From NCBI RefSeq assembly GCF_029051685.1, contig NZ_JAACFT010000035.1, positions 1 through 64,000 of the forward strand: a stretch of 64,000 bases of DNA, given 5' to 3'. Positions 48,458-56,415 of this stretch are shown here, one piece after another. The notes beneath the pieces are model-generated. The model was not told the DNA's origin, made no database searches, and saw only the letters and a program-made list of their open reading frames with translations. The stretch comes from Bradyrhizobium sp. CSA207. GTDB lineage: Bacteria > Pseudomonadota > Alphaproteobacteria > Rhizobiales > Xanthobacteraceae. The position numbers and the translations under genes are program-made. The stretch's first letter is position 1. Each line of letters opens with the position of its first letter.

Positions 48458-49861
48458 ATGAAAGACCTGACGAACGGCTCCATCGCGAAGCACATCCTGG
48501 GCATGGCGCCACCGATCATGGTCGGCATGATCACGATCATGATCTGCCAGCTGGTCGATCTGTACTTCGTTTCGGGATTGGGCGATGCCGCGGTCGCGGG
48601 TGTGGCGGCGGCCGGCAATGCCGGCTTTCTCGTCAACGCGCTGATGCAGGTGCTCGGCGTCGGCACGGTGGCGCTGATCGCGCATGCCGTGGGACGCAAG
48701 GATCGGCTGGATGCCAACCCGATCTTCAACCAGGCGATCGTGCTGTCGGTGCTGTTCGGCCTTTTCACCCTGGCCGCAGGCGCCGCGCTGTCGCGCCTCT
48801 ACATGCGTTCGATTGCCGCGGATCAAGCCACGATCGAGGCGGGGACCACGTATCTGTTGTGGTTCATGCCGGCGCTCGCGCTGCAATTCGCCACCCAGGT
48901 GATGGGATCGGCGCTGCGCGCCACCGGCATCGTGCGTCCCGCCATGCTGGTGCAGGCGCTTGCGGTCGTCATCAACATCACGCTGGCGCCGGTGCTGATC
49001 CTGGGCTGGGGCACAGGCTATGCGCTCGGCGTCGCCGGAGCGGGACTGGCGAGCTCGATCGCGGTCGCGATCGGCGTCGTGATGCTGCTGGCGTATTTCC
49101 GCAAGGTCGAGCGCTATGTCGCCTTCGATCCGGCGCAGTGGCGTCCGCAAGCGCGCCATCTGAAGCGCATCCTCAATGTCGGTCTGCCTGCCGGCGGCGA
49201 GTTCGCGATGATGTTCATCTTCATGGCGGTGGTCTATTTCGTGCTGCGCGATTTCGGCGCGGCGGCGCAGGCGGGTTTCGGGATCGGACAGCGCGTTCTC
49301 GGACTGATACAGATGCCGGCGCTTGCGGTTGCGCTCGCCGCCGGGCCGATCGCCGGCCAGAACGTGGGCGCTGGAAACGGCGAGCGCGTGCGGGAAACCT
49401 TCGTCAAGGCGGCGCTGATCACCAGTGTGGTGATGATCGGCTTCATGTGCCTTGCGCAGTTGAAGCCGGAGCTCTTGCTCGCCGGATTTTCGAACGACCG
49501 GGAGACCATGGCGATCGCCTTCCTGTTCCTGCGGATCATCTCGCTCAACATGGTCGCGCAGGGCCTGATCTTCACCTGCTCGAGCATGTTCCAGGGCCTC
49601 GGCAACACCAAGCCGGTGCTGTGGAGCTCGGCAACGCGCGTGTTCACCTATTCGCTGCCGGCGATCTGGCTGTCGACGCGCCCGGGCTTCCGGATGGAGC
49701 ACGTCTGGTACCTGTCGATCGCAGCGACCACGCTGCAGGCCGCCCTGAGCCTGTGGTTGCTACGCCGCGAATTTGGCAAGCGCCTGGTGGTGCTCCGGCA
49801 GGAGGCTCCGGAGCAGGCCGTGCCTGAGCCCGTCGCGCCTCCCGTGCGGGCGCCTGCGTAG
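48458..49861 (+). CDS. MATE family efflux pump
   Basis: This 467-residue protein has 12 helices in two bundles typical of NorM/DinF-type MATE pumps: LTNGSIAKHILGMAPPIMVG, MICQLVDLYFVSGLGDAAVA, PALALQFATQVMGSALRATG, and QGLIFTCSSMFQGLGNTKPV. It should export drugs or metabolites using H+ or Na+. An ATG at 48398 overlaps the ATPase stop, but MKDLTNGS at 48458 matches the family N-terminus and has AGAGGATGG upstream. It is adjacent to the broken ABC exporter and may once have been coexpressed with it. Confidence 0.9.
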   Translation: MKDLTNGSIAKHILGMAPPIMVGMITIMICQLVDLYFVSGLGDAAVAGVAAAGNAGFLVNALMQVLGVGTVALIAHAVGRKDRLDANPIFNQAIVLSVLFGLFTLAAGAALSRLYMRSIAADQATIEAGTTYLLWFMPALALQFATQVMGSALRATGIVRPAMLVQALAVVINITLAPVLILGWGTGYALGVAGAGLASSIAVAIGVVMLLAYFRKVERYVAFDPAQWRPQARHLKRILNVGLPAGGEFAMMFIFMAVVYFVLRDFGAAAQAGFGIGQRVLGLIQMPALAVALAAGPIAGQNVGAGNGERVRETFVKAALITSVVMIGFMCLAQLKPELLLAGFSNDRETMAIAFLFLRIISLNMVAQGLIFTCSSMFQGLGNTKPVLWSSATRVFTYSLPAIWLSTRPGFRMEHVWYLSIAATTLQAALSLWLLRREFGKRLVVLRQEAPEQAVPEPVAPPVRAPA

Positions 49862-49876
49862 CGACAGCTTGTCGTC

Positions 49877-50620
49877 TTAGTGCGCACCAAAACTGTTCCA
49901 GACAAGGCCGACGCCCGACAGGAACAACAGGCCGAGCACGACATCACCAAAATGCTTGTCGCTCAGCCCGCGATAGATGCGCGCGCCGGCCCATGCGCCG
50001 ACCAGCGTGCCCGGAAACGCGACCAGCGCGAGCCAGACCACCTTGAGCGCGACGAGGCCCGAGGCCGTCTGCAACACCAGGGCAGTGGCGAGCACCGTGA
50101 AATTGAAGAGCTGGAAGATGCCGCGCCGCTCGTGCTTGTTCCAGCCGCGGATGTTGGCCCAGAGGATCGGCAGCGGCCCCGACAATCCGGCGAGCCCGCC
50201 CAGGATGCCGCCGGCAAAGCCGATCGCGCCGTCGGCGATGCGGCCGCCGAACGTGATGGCGAGCGGTCGCTTGTTCAGATAAAGCGCAGTCGAAAAGATC
50301 AAGATCAGCACGCCGACGCTCAGCTTGAACACTTTTGGATCGGCGGACGCCACCATCATGATCCCGAGCGGCACGCCGGCGAGGCCGCCGATCAGGAACG
50401 GCCACACCAGCGAGAGGTCAAAGCTGTTCCACATCGACGGCAGTGTCGAGGTCTGCGCGATCACCGAGCAGATCAGCACCAGGGGCACCGCGAGCGAGGG
50501 CGGCAGCACGTAGAGCCAGATGCCGAGCGCCATCAGCGCCGTGCCGAACCCGGCCAGCCCGGAGACGAAGCCGCCGGCCAGCGCGCCGAACAGCAGCAAC
50601 GCGTAGTTGGACGCCTCCAC
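49877..50620 (-). CDS. TauE/SafE family permease
   Basis: This 247-residue protein has about eight helices and the TauE pattern: LLFGALAGGFVSGLAGFGTA near the start, PSLAVPLVLICSVIAQTSTL, and FAGGILGGLAGLSGPLPILW in the second half. The family exports sulfite, sulfonates or related organic anions across the inner membrane. No sulfur genes lie nearby, so the substrate is unknown. It is convergent with the MATE gene. Confidence 0.9.
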   Translation of the reverse strand: MEASNYALLLFGALAGGFVSGLAGFGTALMALGIWLYVLPPSLAVPLVLICSVIAQTSTLPSMWNSFDLSLVWPFLIGGLAGVPLGIMMVASADPKVFKLSVGVLILIFSTALYLNKRPLAITFGGRIADGAIGFAGGILGGLAGLSGPLPILWANIRGWNKHERRGIFQLFNFTVLATALVLQTASGLVALKVVWLALVAFPGTLVGAWAGARIYRGLSDKHFGDVVLGLLFLSGVGLVWNSFGAH

Positions 50621-50756
50621 CGGTGAATCCCTGTCGCTTCCCGCGATCCCGAAGCGGTGATCGCCGCTTGGCGCATAGCACAGATGCGACCGCAGTGGTC
50701 AATCTCAAAACCGCACGCAAGCATGATGTCCCGGGGGCGGGTGTTCGGATCGTGCC

Positions 50757-52142
50757 CTAGACGATCTGCCTGCTGTCGACCGGTTTGTGCAGCGCGCTGA
50801 CGAGGATGCGTAGCGCCTCCGCCAATTCCGCTCTGTTCCGCGCCGCGCCGAGCGAGACGCGCGCCGCAAGAGGCGTCGTCGCATCGACCGCGAAGGCATC
50901 GGCGGCCACGACTGCGAGCCCATTGCGCAACAGATGTGCCGCGACGTCGGGGCGACCTTCAGGCAGCCGCAGCCACAGATGATGCGCAGCCGGCTTGGCC
51001 AGGAACTGAAAACCCTTCAGCGCGCGTTGCGCCAGTTGCTGGCGGCCGACGGCTTCGTTGCGGATCGCGGCAATGATGCGGTCCGCGATGCCGTTTTCGA
51101 GCCAATGCGTCACCAGCGCGACCATCAGCGGCGCCGGCATCTGCACGGTGGCCTGCAAATAGCTCCGCATCTCCTGCTGCGCGGTGCTGTCGGGCGTCAC
51201 CAGATAGGCGACGCGCAGCGCCGGCGCGATGCATTTTGACAGCGTCGTCGCCAGATACGTCCGCTCCGGAATAAGGTTGGCGATCGGCGATGCCGAGCGA
51301 TCGAGCAGGCCATAGGCGTCGTCCTCGATCAGCGTGGTGCCGGCATCGCGGATGATCCTTGCGATAGCGCTGCGCCGCTCGGGGAGAAGCGTCGCGGTGG
51401 TCGGATTGTGCAGCGTCGGGATGAGGTAGACGGCCCTTGGCTTATGCGCACGGCAAGCCTTTGCCAGCGCGTCGGGCAGAATACCGCCATCATCCATCGT
51501 GACCCCGACGAGCTTGACGCCGAGCCGCGCCGCGGCCGCCTTGATGCCGGGGAAGGTGAGGGCCTCCGTCAGCACCACGTCCCCCGGCCGCGCGAGGCAG
51601 GCGAGCAGGTTGAACAGGATCGTCTGCGCGCCCGGATAGACCACGAGCCGGTCGGCATGCGCATCCGGAACGCGTGTGCGCATCCACCTTGCCGCGACCT
51701 CACGATCATGCGCGCTGCCGCCGGGCGGCTGGTAGTTGAGGTGCGCGGTCAATCCCGATTGCGCGCGGATGGCCTCGAGCCCCGCGATGATGCGCTCGTC
51801 GAGCTGCGCTTCGAGCGGATGCGGCGGCACGTTCATCGAGAGGTCGATCGCGACGGGATGCGGCAGGTCGACCGCGCGGCGCGCGCTGGTCTCCGACACG
51901 AACGAACCCTGCCCGACCCGGGCCTCCAGGATCCCGCGACGTCGCGCCTCGGTGTAAGCGCGCGTCACCGTGGTCAGGTCGATGCCGAGCGCTTTTGCCA
52001 GCGCGCGCTGCGTCGGCAATTGCTGGCCGCGCACCAGCCGGCCGGCTGCGATATCGGCCTCCATGGCATCGACGATGCGCTGGTAGCGCGGCCCGCTCAG
52101 CTCCGAGATTGTAGGGATCCATTCCATGCAAATACGGCTCAT
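50757..52142 (-). CDS. MocR-type regulator (GntR HTH fused to an aminotransferase domain)
   Basis: This 461-residue protein has a GntR wHTH (about 15-85: QRIVDAMEADIAAGRLVRGQ, TQRALAKALGIDLTTVTRAY, RRGILEARVGQGSFV) followed by a type I aminotransferase domain with VYPGAQTILFNLLACLARPG and the PLP Lys in TLSKCIAPALRVAYLV. Such regulators bind PLP or amino-compound adducts and usually control an adjacent divergent gene. The divergent gene is the DUF983 protein; direct repeats between them (52153-52182) are likely sites. ATG at 52127 is an alternative start. Confidence 0.92.
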   Translation of the reverse strand: MSRICMEWIPTISELSGPRYQRIVDAMEADIAAGRLVRGQQLPTQRALAKALGIDLTTVTRAYTEARRRGILEARVGQGSFVSETSARRAVDLPHPVAIDLSMNVPPHPLEAQLDERIIAGLEAIRAQSGLTAHLNYQPPGGSAHDREVAARWMRTRVPDAHADRLVVYPGAQTILFNLLACLARPGDVVLTEALTFPGIKAAAARLGVKLVGVTMDDGGILPDALAKACRAHKPRAVYLIPTLHNPTTATLLPERRSAIARIIRDAGTTLIEDDAYGLLDRSASPIANLIPERTYLATTLSKCIAPALRVAYLVTPDSTAQQEMRSYLQATVQMPAPLMVALVTHWLENGIADRIIAAIRNEAVGRQQLAQRALKGFQFLAKPAAHHLWLRLPEGRPDVAAHLLRNGLAVVAADAFAVDATTPLAARVSLGAARNRAELAEALRILVSALHKPVDSRQIV

Positions 52143-52152
52143 ATCCTTTGAA

Positions 52153-52182
52153 TGTATGGATACAAGATACTATTGTATGGAT
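52153..52182. promoter_or_regulatory. Direct repeats TGTATGGAT, probable MocR sites
   Basis: TGTATGGAT occurs at 52153-52161 and 52174-52182, 21 bases apart (two helical turns), between the divergent MocR-type regulator and DUF983 genes. Paired direct repeats of this spacing are typical of MocR regulators. Confidence 0.65.
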
Positions 52183-52205
52183 CGTTGAAAAGGAAGAGGT
52201 GGGTC

Positions 52206-52730
52206 ATGGCGACCGGTTCAGTCTCTCTGGCAAAGGCGATGTGGCGCGGTTTTAGCGGCAAATGTCCGAACTGCGGGGAAGGGCACATGTTCGGCCGCTT
52301 CCTGAAGGTCGCCGATAGCTGCGATCATTGCGGCGAGGAGCTGTCTCATCAGCGCGCCGACGACTTTCCGGCCTATCTCGTGATGGTCGTGGTCGGGCAT
52401 CTCGTGGTGCCCGCGATCCTCGCGGTCGAGACCGCCTATGCGCCGCCGGTCTCGCTGCAACTGGCAGTGTGGCTGCCGGTGACCCTGTTTGCCTCGCTTG
52501 CGTTGCTGCAGCCGACCAAGGGCGCCATCGTCGGACTGCAATGGCAGCTCGGCATGCACGGGTTCGAGGCGAGCAAACTGCGGCGGGAGGCCGGTCAGCT
52601 CGTCCTTGCGAAGGCGGCGCGGCACCAACTGACGCCGTCATTCCGGGGCGTGCAAAGCGCGAACCCGGAATCCATTCGTCCACCGACTCTGCGGCCCGAT
52701 GGATTCTCTGATGCGCATTGCGCATCATAG
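52206..52730 (+). CDS. DUF983 membrane protein, with repeat-derived C-terminus
   Basis: This 174-residue protein begins with two CxxC knuckles (CPNCGEGHMF and CDHCGEELSH), then RADDFPAYLVMVVVGHLVVP and LPVTLFASLALLQPTKGAIV as two membrane helices: the DUF983 pattern, usually about 125-140 residues. Codons from about residue 144 lie in a family G repeat (52636-52759), so the last 30 residues (SFRGVQSANPESIRPPTLRP onward) are probably acquired. Function unknown. Divergent from the MocR-type regulator. Confidence 0.87.
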   Translation: MATGSVSLAKAMWRGFSGKCPNCGEGHMFGRFLKVADSCDHCGEELSHQRADDFPAYLVMVVVGHLVVPAILAVETAYAPPVSLQLAVWLPVTLFASLALLQPTKGAIVGLQWQLGMHGFEASKLRREAGQLVLAKAARHQLTPSFRGVQSANPESIRPPTLRPDGFSDAHCAS

Positions 52731-52759
52731 TTCGTGCTGCGCACGCCCCGGAATGACGG
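52636..52759. repeat. Palindromic repeat, family G, overlapping the DUF983 3' end
   Basis: CGTCATTCCGGGGCGTGCAA at the left and GCGCACGCCCCGGAATGACG at the right are inverted copies; ATCCATTCGTCC and GATGGAT lie inside, and TGATGCGCATTGCGCATCA is an inner hairpin. It supplies the last 30 codons of the DUF983 gene. Confidence 0.85.
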
Positions 52760-52763
52760 AGAA

Positions 52764-52808
52764 GAAAAAAATGGTGAGGGGCCCGATGCGCTAGCATCGA
52801 ACCCCTCG
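52764..52808 (-). terminator. Terminator of RNase P RNA
   Basis: On the minus strand CGAGGGGTTCGATGC and GCATCGGGCCCCTC pair across a CTAGC loop (with a small bulge) and are followed by ACCATTTTTTT. It lies just past the 3' end of rnpB. Confidence 0.8.
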
Positions 52809-52816
52809 TTGCAAGA

Positions 52817-53243
52817 TATCAGCCGGCCTGTAAGCCGGGTTCTGTAGGGCACCGCCTGCTTGCGCCGGCGATACGTGACGGCCATTCCTCTGGGGCAATG
52901 TTTGCACATTGCCTCGAGCAACCTACCCGGACGGCGGGCCTGACATCGCCCCGCGGCGTTATCGCTTGCGCGAACAGCCCGCTTAAGCCGTCCCTATTCG
53001 GTTTTGCTCCCGGTGGGGTTTGCCATGCCGGCTCCGTTGCCGGAGCCGCGGTGCGCTCTTACCGCACCTTTTCACCCTTACCCTGCGAAGCCGAAGGCGA
53101 AGCAGGGCGGTTCGTTCTCTGTGGCACTTTCCCTGAGGTCACCCTCGCCGGACGTTATCCGGCACCGCATGTCAAGGGAGCCCGGACTTTCCTCCCCGGC
53201 GGCCTTTCGGCACTTGCAGGGGCGGCCGTCCGGCCGACTGACG
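52817..53243 (-). ncRNA. rnpB: RNase P RNA (M1 RNA)
   Basis: On the minus strand the 5' region has the conserved core GAGGAAAGTCCGGGCTCC (53177-53194), and the 3' end reads ACAGAACCCGGCTTACAGGC followed by CGGCTGA, both diagnostic of bacterial type A RNase P RNA. Length about 427 bases, typical of alphaproteobacteria. Boundaries are approximate. Reading frames over it on the plus strand are spurious. It processes the 5' ends of tRNAs with the RnpA protein. A terminator follows. Confidence 0.95.
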
Positions 53244-53388
53244 GCTTACGCATGGGCATTTGTGACGGTTCCGTCAAGCGGAGATCGCCGCGCACGCGGC
53301 CTGAAAATATTTTATCCTGAAGGTGTCGTTTGACGTGTGGCCCGTTCGACTGGATGTCGGCAACCCAGCCGAACAACAGGAGTAAGCG

Positions 53389-53739
53389 ATGCAGTATCTG
53401 CTGCTGATCTATCGGAACGAAGCGGAATTGAGCAAGATGACCCCGGAGGACCGCCAGAAGATGTCGGCGGAGTACGGCACCTATACACAGTCCATTGTCC
53501 AGAGTGGCCATTTCAAGGCCGGGGACGGACTGCAGCCGACGACCACCGCGACCACCGTGCGCGTGCGCGAGGGCAAGACTCTCACGACCGACGGCCCGTT
53601 CGCGGAAACGCGTGAGCAACTCGGCGGCTATTATCTGGTCGAAGCCAAGGATCTCGACGCAGCGATCGCGCTGGCCGCGCGGATTCCCGGGGCCCGGGAC
53701 GGATCCATCGAGGTCAGGCCGGTCATGATCTACAAGTGA
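53389..53739 (+). CDS. YCII/DGPF-domain protein, partner of ECF42 sigma factor
   Basis: This 116-residue protein has the DGPF motif (TLTTDGPFAETREQLGGYYL, near residues 64-83) and the YCII fold (MQYLLLIYRNEAELSKMTPE; RIPGARDGSIEVRPVMIYK). Genes of this kind are the standard partners of ECF42 sigma factors. Its stop overlaps the sigma gene start by four bases (GTGA), so they are coupled. The ligand or chemistry is unknown. Confidence 0.92.
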   Translation: MQYLLLIYRNEAELSKMTPEDRQKMSAEYGTYTQSIVQSGHFKAGDGLQPTTTATTVRVREGKTLTTDGPFAETREQLGGYYLVEAKDLDAAIALAARIPGARDGSIEVRPVMIYK

Positions 53740-54971
53740 TCTCTCCGGCCGACATCGATCGAATTTTTCGCGACGAGGCGGGGCGGGCGCTGGCCACGCT
53801 GATCCGCCTCGTCGGCGATTTCGATCTCGCCGAGGATGCGCTCCAGGATGCCTTTGCGGTCGCGGTGGAGCGTTGGTCTACGTGCGAGGTGCCCGACAAT
53901 CCGCGCGCCTGGCTGGTCAATATCGGCCGCAACAAGGCGATCGACCGCATCCGCCGCCGGGCTGTTTTTCGCGCCAAGCAGCAGGCGCTGGTGCATGAGC
54001 TCGAGCTCAATGCGCACGCTCCCGACGAGCCGCCGGCAATGCTCGACGACGACATGCTGCGGCTGATCTTCACCTGCTGCCATCCCGCATTTGCGCCCGA
54101 GGTCCAGGTCGCGCTGACGTTGCGCACCGTCTGCGGCCTCTCCACCGCGCAGGTCGCCCGCGCCTTTCTCGTCAGCGAAGAGGCGATGTCGCAGCGGCTC
54201 GTCCGCGCCAAGCAGAAGATCAGGCTCGCCGGAATACCCTACGAGGTGCCGGAGCGCGACGCGCTGGCGCCGCGGCTCGACGGTGTGCTCGCCGTGATCT
54301 ATCTGGTTTTTACTGAAGGATATGTGGCGACCTCAGGGGCAGACCTGATGCGGCCCGATCTCGCCATCGAAGCCATTCGGCTCGGACGCTTGCTCGATCG
54401 GCTGATGCCCGATCGCGCCGGGATCAAAGGCCTGCTCGCGCTGATGCTGCTGCATGACGCGCGGCGCGCCGGGCGCGAGACCGCGGCCGGCGACATCGTG
54501 CTGCTGGAAGAACAGGACCGCACATTGTGGGATCGCGCGCAGATCGAGGAAGGATTGCTGCTGGTGGACGACGCGCTGCGAACGCCCGGCCGGCCGCAGC
54601 CTTATGCGGTGCAGGCCGCGATCGCCGCGCTCCACGCCCGCGCGCCGAGCTACGCGCAAACCGACTGGCCGCAGATCGCCGGGCTTTATGAGGTGTTGCT
54701 GCGGATCAACCCATCTGCGGTGATCGAGCTCAACCACGCAGCAGCGGTGTCGATGGTCGACGGGCCGGGACGCGCGCTCGATCTCGTCGACGCAATCGCC
54801 GCGCGCGGCGCGCTCGAGGGCTATGAGATGTTGCCCGCGGTGCGGGCCGATTTGCTGCGGCGGCTGGGGCGGAAGGACGAGGCGCGTGCTGCGTATCGCG
54901 CGGCGACAGAGGCGACGCAGTTGGAGCCGCTGCGGCGATTGTACGCGCGGCGGATGAACGAACTTGGCTAG
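53736..54971 (+). CDS. ECF42-type RNA polymerase sigma factor with long C-terminal domain
   Basis: This 411-residue protein has sigma region 2 (LATLIRLVGDFDLAEDALQD; DNPRAWLVNIGRNKAIDRIR), region 4 (VALTLRTVCGLSTAQVARAF; LVSEEAMSQRLVRAKQKI) and a C-terminal domain of about 220 residues of the SnoaL/TPR-like DUF6596 type, ending in GYEMLPAVRADLLRRLGRKD, the DLR signature of ECF42. There is no anti-sigma gene, as is usual for this group; control is thought to involve the C-domain. GTG start coupled to the DGPF gene upstream. It probably drives DGPF-protein expression. Confidence 0.93.
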   Translation: MISPADIDRIFRDEAGRALATLIRLVGDFDLAEDALQDAFAVAVERWSTCEVPDNPRAWLVNIGRNKAIDRIRRRAVFRAKQQALVHELELNAHAPDEPPAMLDDDMLRLIFTCCHPAFAPEVQVALTLRTVCGLSTAQVARAFLVSEEAMSQRLVRAKQKIRLAGIPYEVPERDALAPRLDGVLAVIYLVFTEGYVATSGADLMRPDLAIEAIRLGRLLDRLMPDRAGIKGLLALMLLHDARRAGRETAAGDIVLLEEQDRTLWDRAQIEEGLLLVDDALRTPGRPQPYAVQAAIAALHARAPSYAQTDWPQIAGLYEVLLRINPSAVIELNHAAAVSMVDGPGRALDLVDAIAARGALEGYEMLPAVRADLLRRLGRKDEARAAYRAATEATQLEPLRRLYARRMNELG

Positions 54972-54983
54972 CCGCCAAAACCT

Positions 54984-55071
54984 CCGTCATTGCGAGCGCA
55001 GCGAAGCAATCCAGTCAGCCTCGGCTGAGACAGTCTGGATTGCTTCGTCGCAAGAGCTCCTCGCAATGACG
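54984..55071. repeat. Palindromic repeat, family B
   Basis: CCGTCATTGCGAGCGCAGCG at the left and AGAGCTCCTCGCAATGACG at the right, around AGCAATCCAG/CTGGATTGCT. It lies between the convergent sigma-factor and amidase genes. Confidence 0.85.
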
Positions 55072-55089
55072 AGCATGTGGTTAGCATCG

Positions 55090-55983
55090 TCACTTCGCCG
55101 CCACTGCCGTTCCTTCCGGCGGCAGGCTCGCCAGCAGCGCCTGCAATGTCGACAGCGTCGAATGATCCGCGACGCCATCGAGGCGCGCCGGGCGGAAATG
55201 GCGCTGGAAGGCGGTGACGACCTCCATCGTCGCAGCGTCGTATTTGCCGGTCAGCGGCACGCCGTAGCCATATCTGGCAAGCGCCTGCTGCAGGCTCAGC
55301 ACCTCGTCGCTGATGGTGCCGAGCATCAGGCTCTCGCCGCGCACGACAGGTGCGGGCGTGACCCAATGGCCGACTCCGGAATTGGCCAGCGAATGCCACG
55401 GAAATTTTTCGCCGGGGTCCTTTTTGCGCGCCGGCGCGACGTCGGAATGGCCGAGCACCCGGTGCGCCGGCACCTTGCGGCGGAGCATGATGCCGCGGCA
55501 CAGCGCGATCACGGCTGCGATCTGGCGCAGCGGAAATTCCGGATAGCCCCAGTCATGGCCGCGATTGACGATCTCGATGCCGATCGAGCAGGAGTTGATG
55601 TCGTCCTCGCCGGCCCAGGACGACATGCCGGCGTGCCAGGCGCGCTTGGCCTCCTGCACACATTGCACGATGCGACCGTCCTCGAGCACGACATAGTGCG
55701 CCGAGACCTCGGTGCCGGCGGAGCAGAGCCGCGCCAATGCGCCCTCGACGTCGGGCATGCCGGTATAGTGCAGCACGATCATGTCGGGCTGCCGTCCCTT
55801 GTTGCGGTCGCCGTGGTTCGGCGAGGGGATGATGTCCGACACGATTGAGGAATCCGGGTCGAACGTCCGCATGATCGCCGCAGTCTTGGGAACCGGGAGA
55901 ACGCGTTGACGCTTCGAGTCGGGTCCAGGTGGCGCGGGCGAACCGGGCGGCATAGGCAGCTCAAATCGGACGAGGGGAACCAT
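55090..55983 (-). CDS. N-acetylmuramoyl-L-alanine amidase (Amidase_2) with peptidoglycan-binding domain
   Basis: This 297-residue protein has an Amidase_2 domain (about 55-200): MIVLHYTGMPDVEGALARLC with the first zinc His, SAHYVVLEDGRIVQCVQEAK, HRVLGHSDVAPARKKDPGEK with the second His and catalytic residues, then a peptidoglycan-binding domain (about 220-290: LSLQQALARYGYGVPLTGKY, MEVVTAFQRHFRPARLDG). No typical signal peptide is seen, so it may be an AmpD/AmiD-type recycling or lipoprotein-related enzyme. A later start (MRTFDPDSS at 55872) would shorten it. It lies upstream of the dcw cluster on the other strand. Confidence 0.9.
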   Translation of the reverse strand: MVPLVRFELPMPPGSPAPPGPDSKRQRVLPVPKTAAIMRTFDPDSSIVSDIIPSPNHGDRNKGRQPDMIVLHYTGMPDVEGALARLCSAGTEVSAHYVVLEDGRIVQCVQEAKRAWHAGMSSWAGEDDINSCSIGIEIVNRGHDWGYPEFPLRQIAAVIALCRGIMLRRKVPAHRVLGHSDVAPARKKDPGEKFPWHSLANSGVGHWVTPAPVVRGESLMLGTISDEVLSLQQALARYGYGVPLTGKYDAATMEVVTAFQRHFRPARLDGVADHSTLSTLQALLASLPPEGTAVAAK

Positions 55984-56415
55984 GGGCCGTTAAAGCCCTC
56001 ACTTTACTATTCCTTTACCCTCCCGCCGGCGCAATCGCGCGGGGCGGTTAACGGATGCATTTTGCGCCTTGTGTGTGGATGAAGCATCACCGGCTCGCGA
56101 CCTTTTCCACTTGTAAGGAAACGATCAACGCTTTCTTAACGCTAAGGGCCGTTACTGAGAGGTGAAGAGCCGACCCGCGTCCGGAGGCGGCCAAAGCGTT
56201 TTTTGGCTCGAAATTCCATGGCTGCCCGACAAATTCCACTGGGAACACCGGGTTTGCTGCCCGGGACGACCGGGTTCGGCAGCCATGTTGGACAGGGGTT
56301 GGGTCGTGGAACCGCCGCGACGCGGAATAATTCGAGGCGTAATGGGCTTGCTCGCCCCCAATTTGATATGGACGTTCGTTCGGACGTCCACTTGGGCGCT
56401 CGGCAGGCGTGCCGC
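55984..56415. other. Promoter region of the dcw cluster, no mraZ
   Basis: These 432 bases hold no gene. CCATGGCTGCC (56217) and GGCAGCCATG (56278) form an inverted repeat, and GGACG-TTCGTTCGGA-CGTCC near 56369 is another. mraZ, which often precedes rsmH, is not seen here, nor are TGGGN-type MraZ boxes. Confidence 0.5.

Noticed and set aside
52898..53320. Plus-strand reading frames of 109-140 codons
   Set aside because: They lie on the complement of RNase P RNA, whose conserved core and 3' end are clear.
1113..55071. CRISPR array or insertion sequence as the source of the repeats
   Set aside because: Copies are dispersed, palindromic and unevenly spaced, with no spacers, cas genes or transposase in the window.
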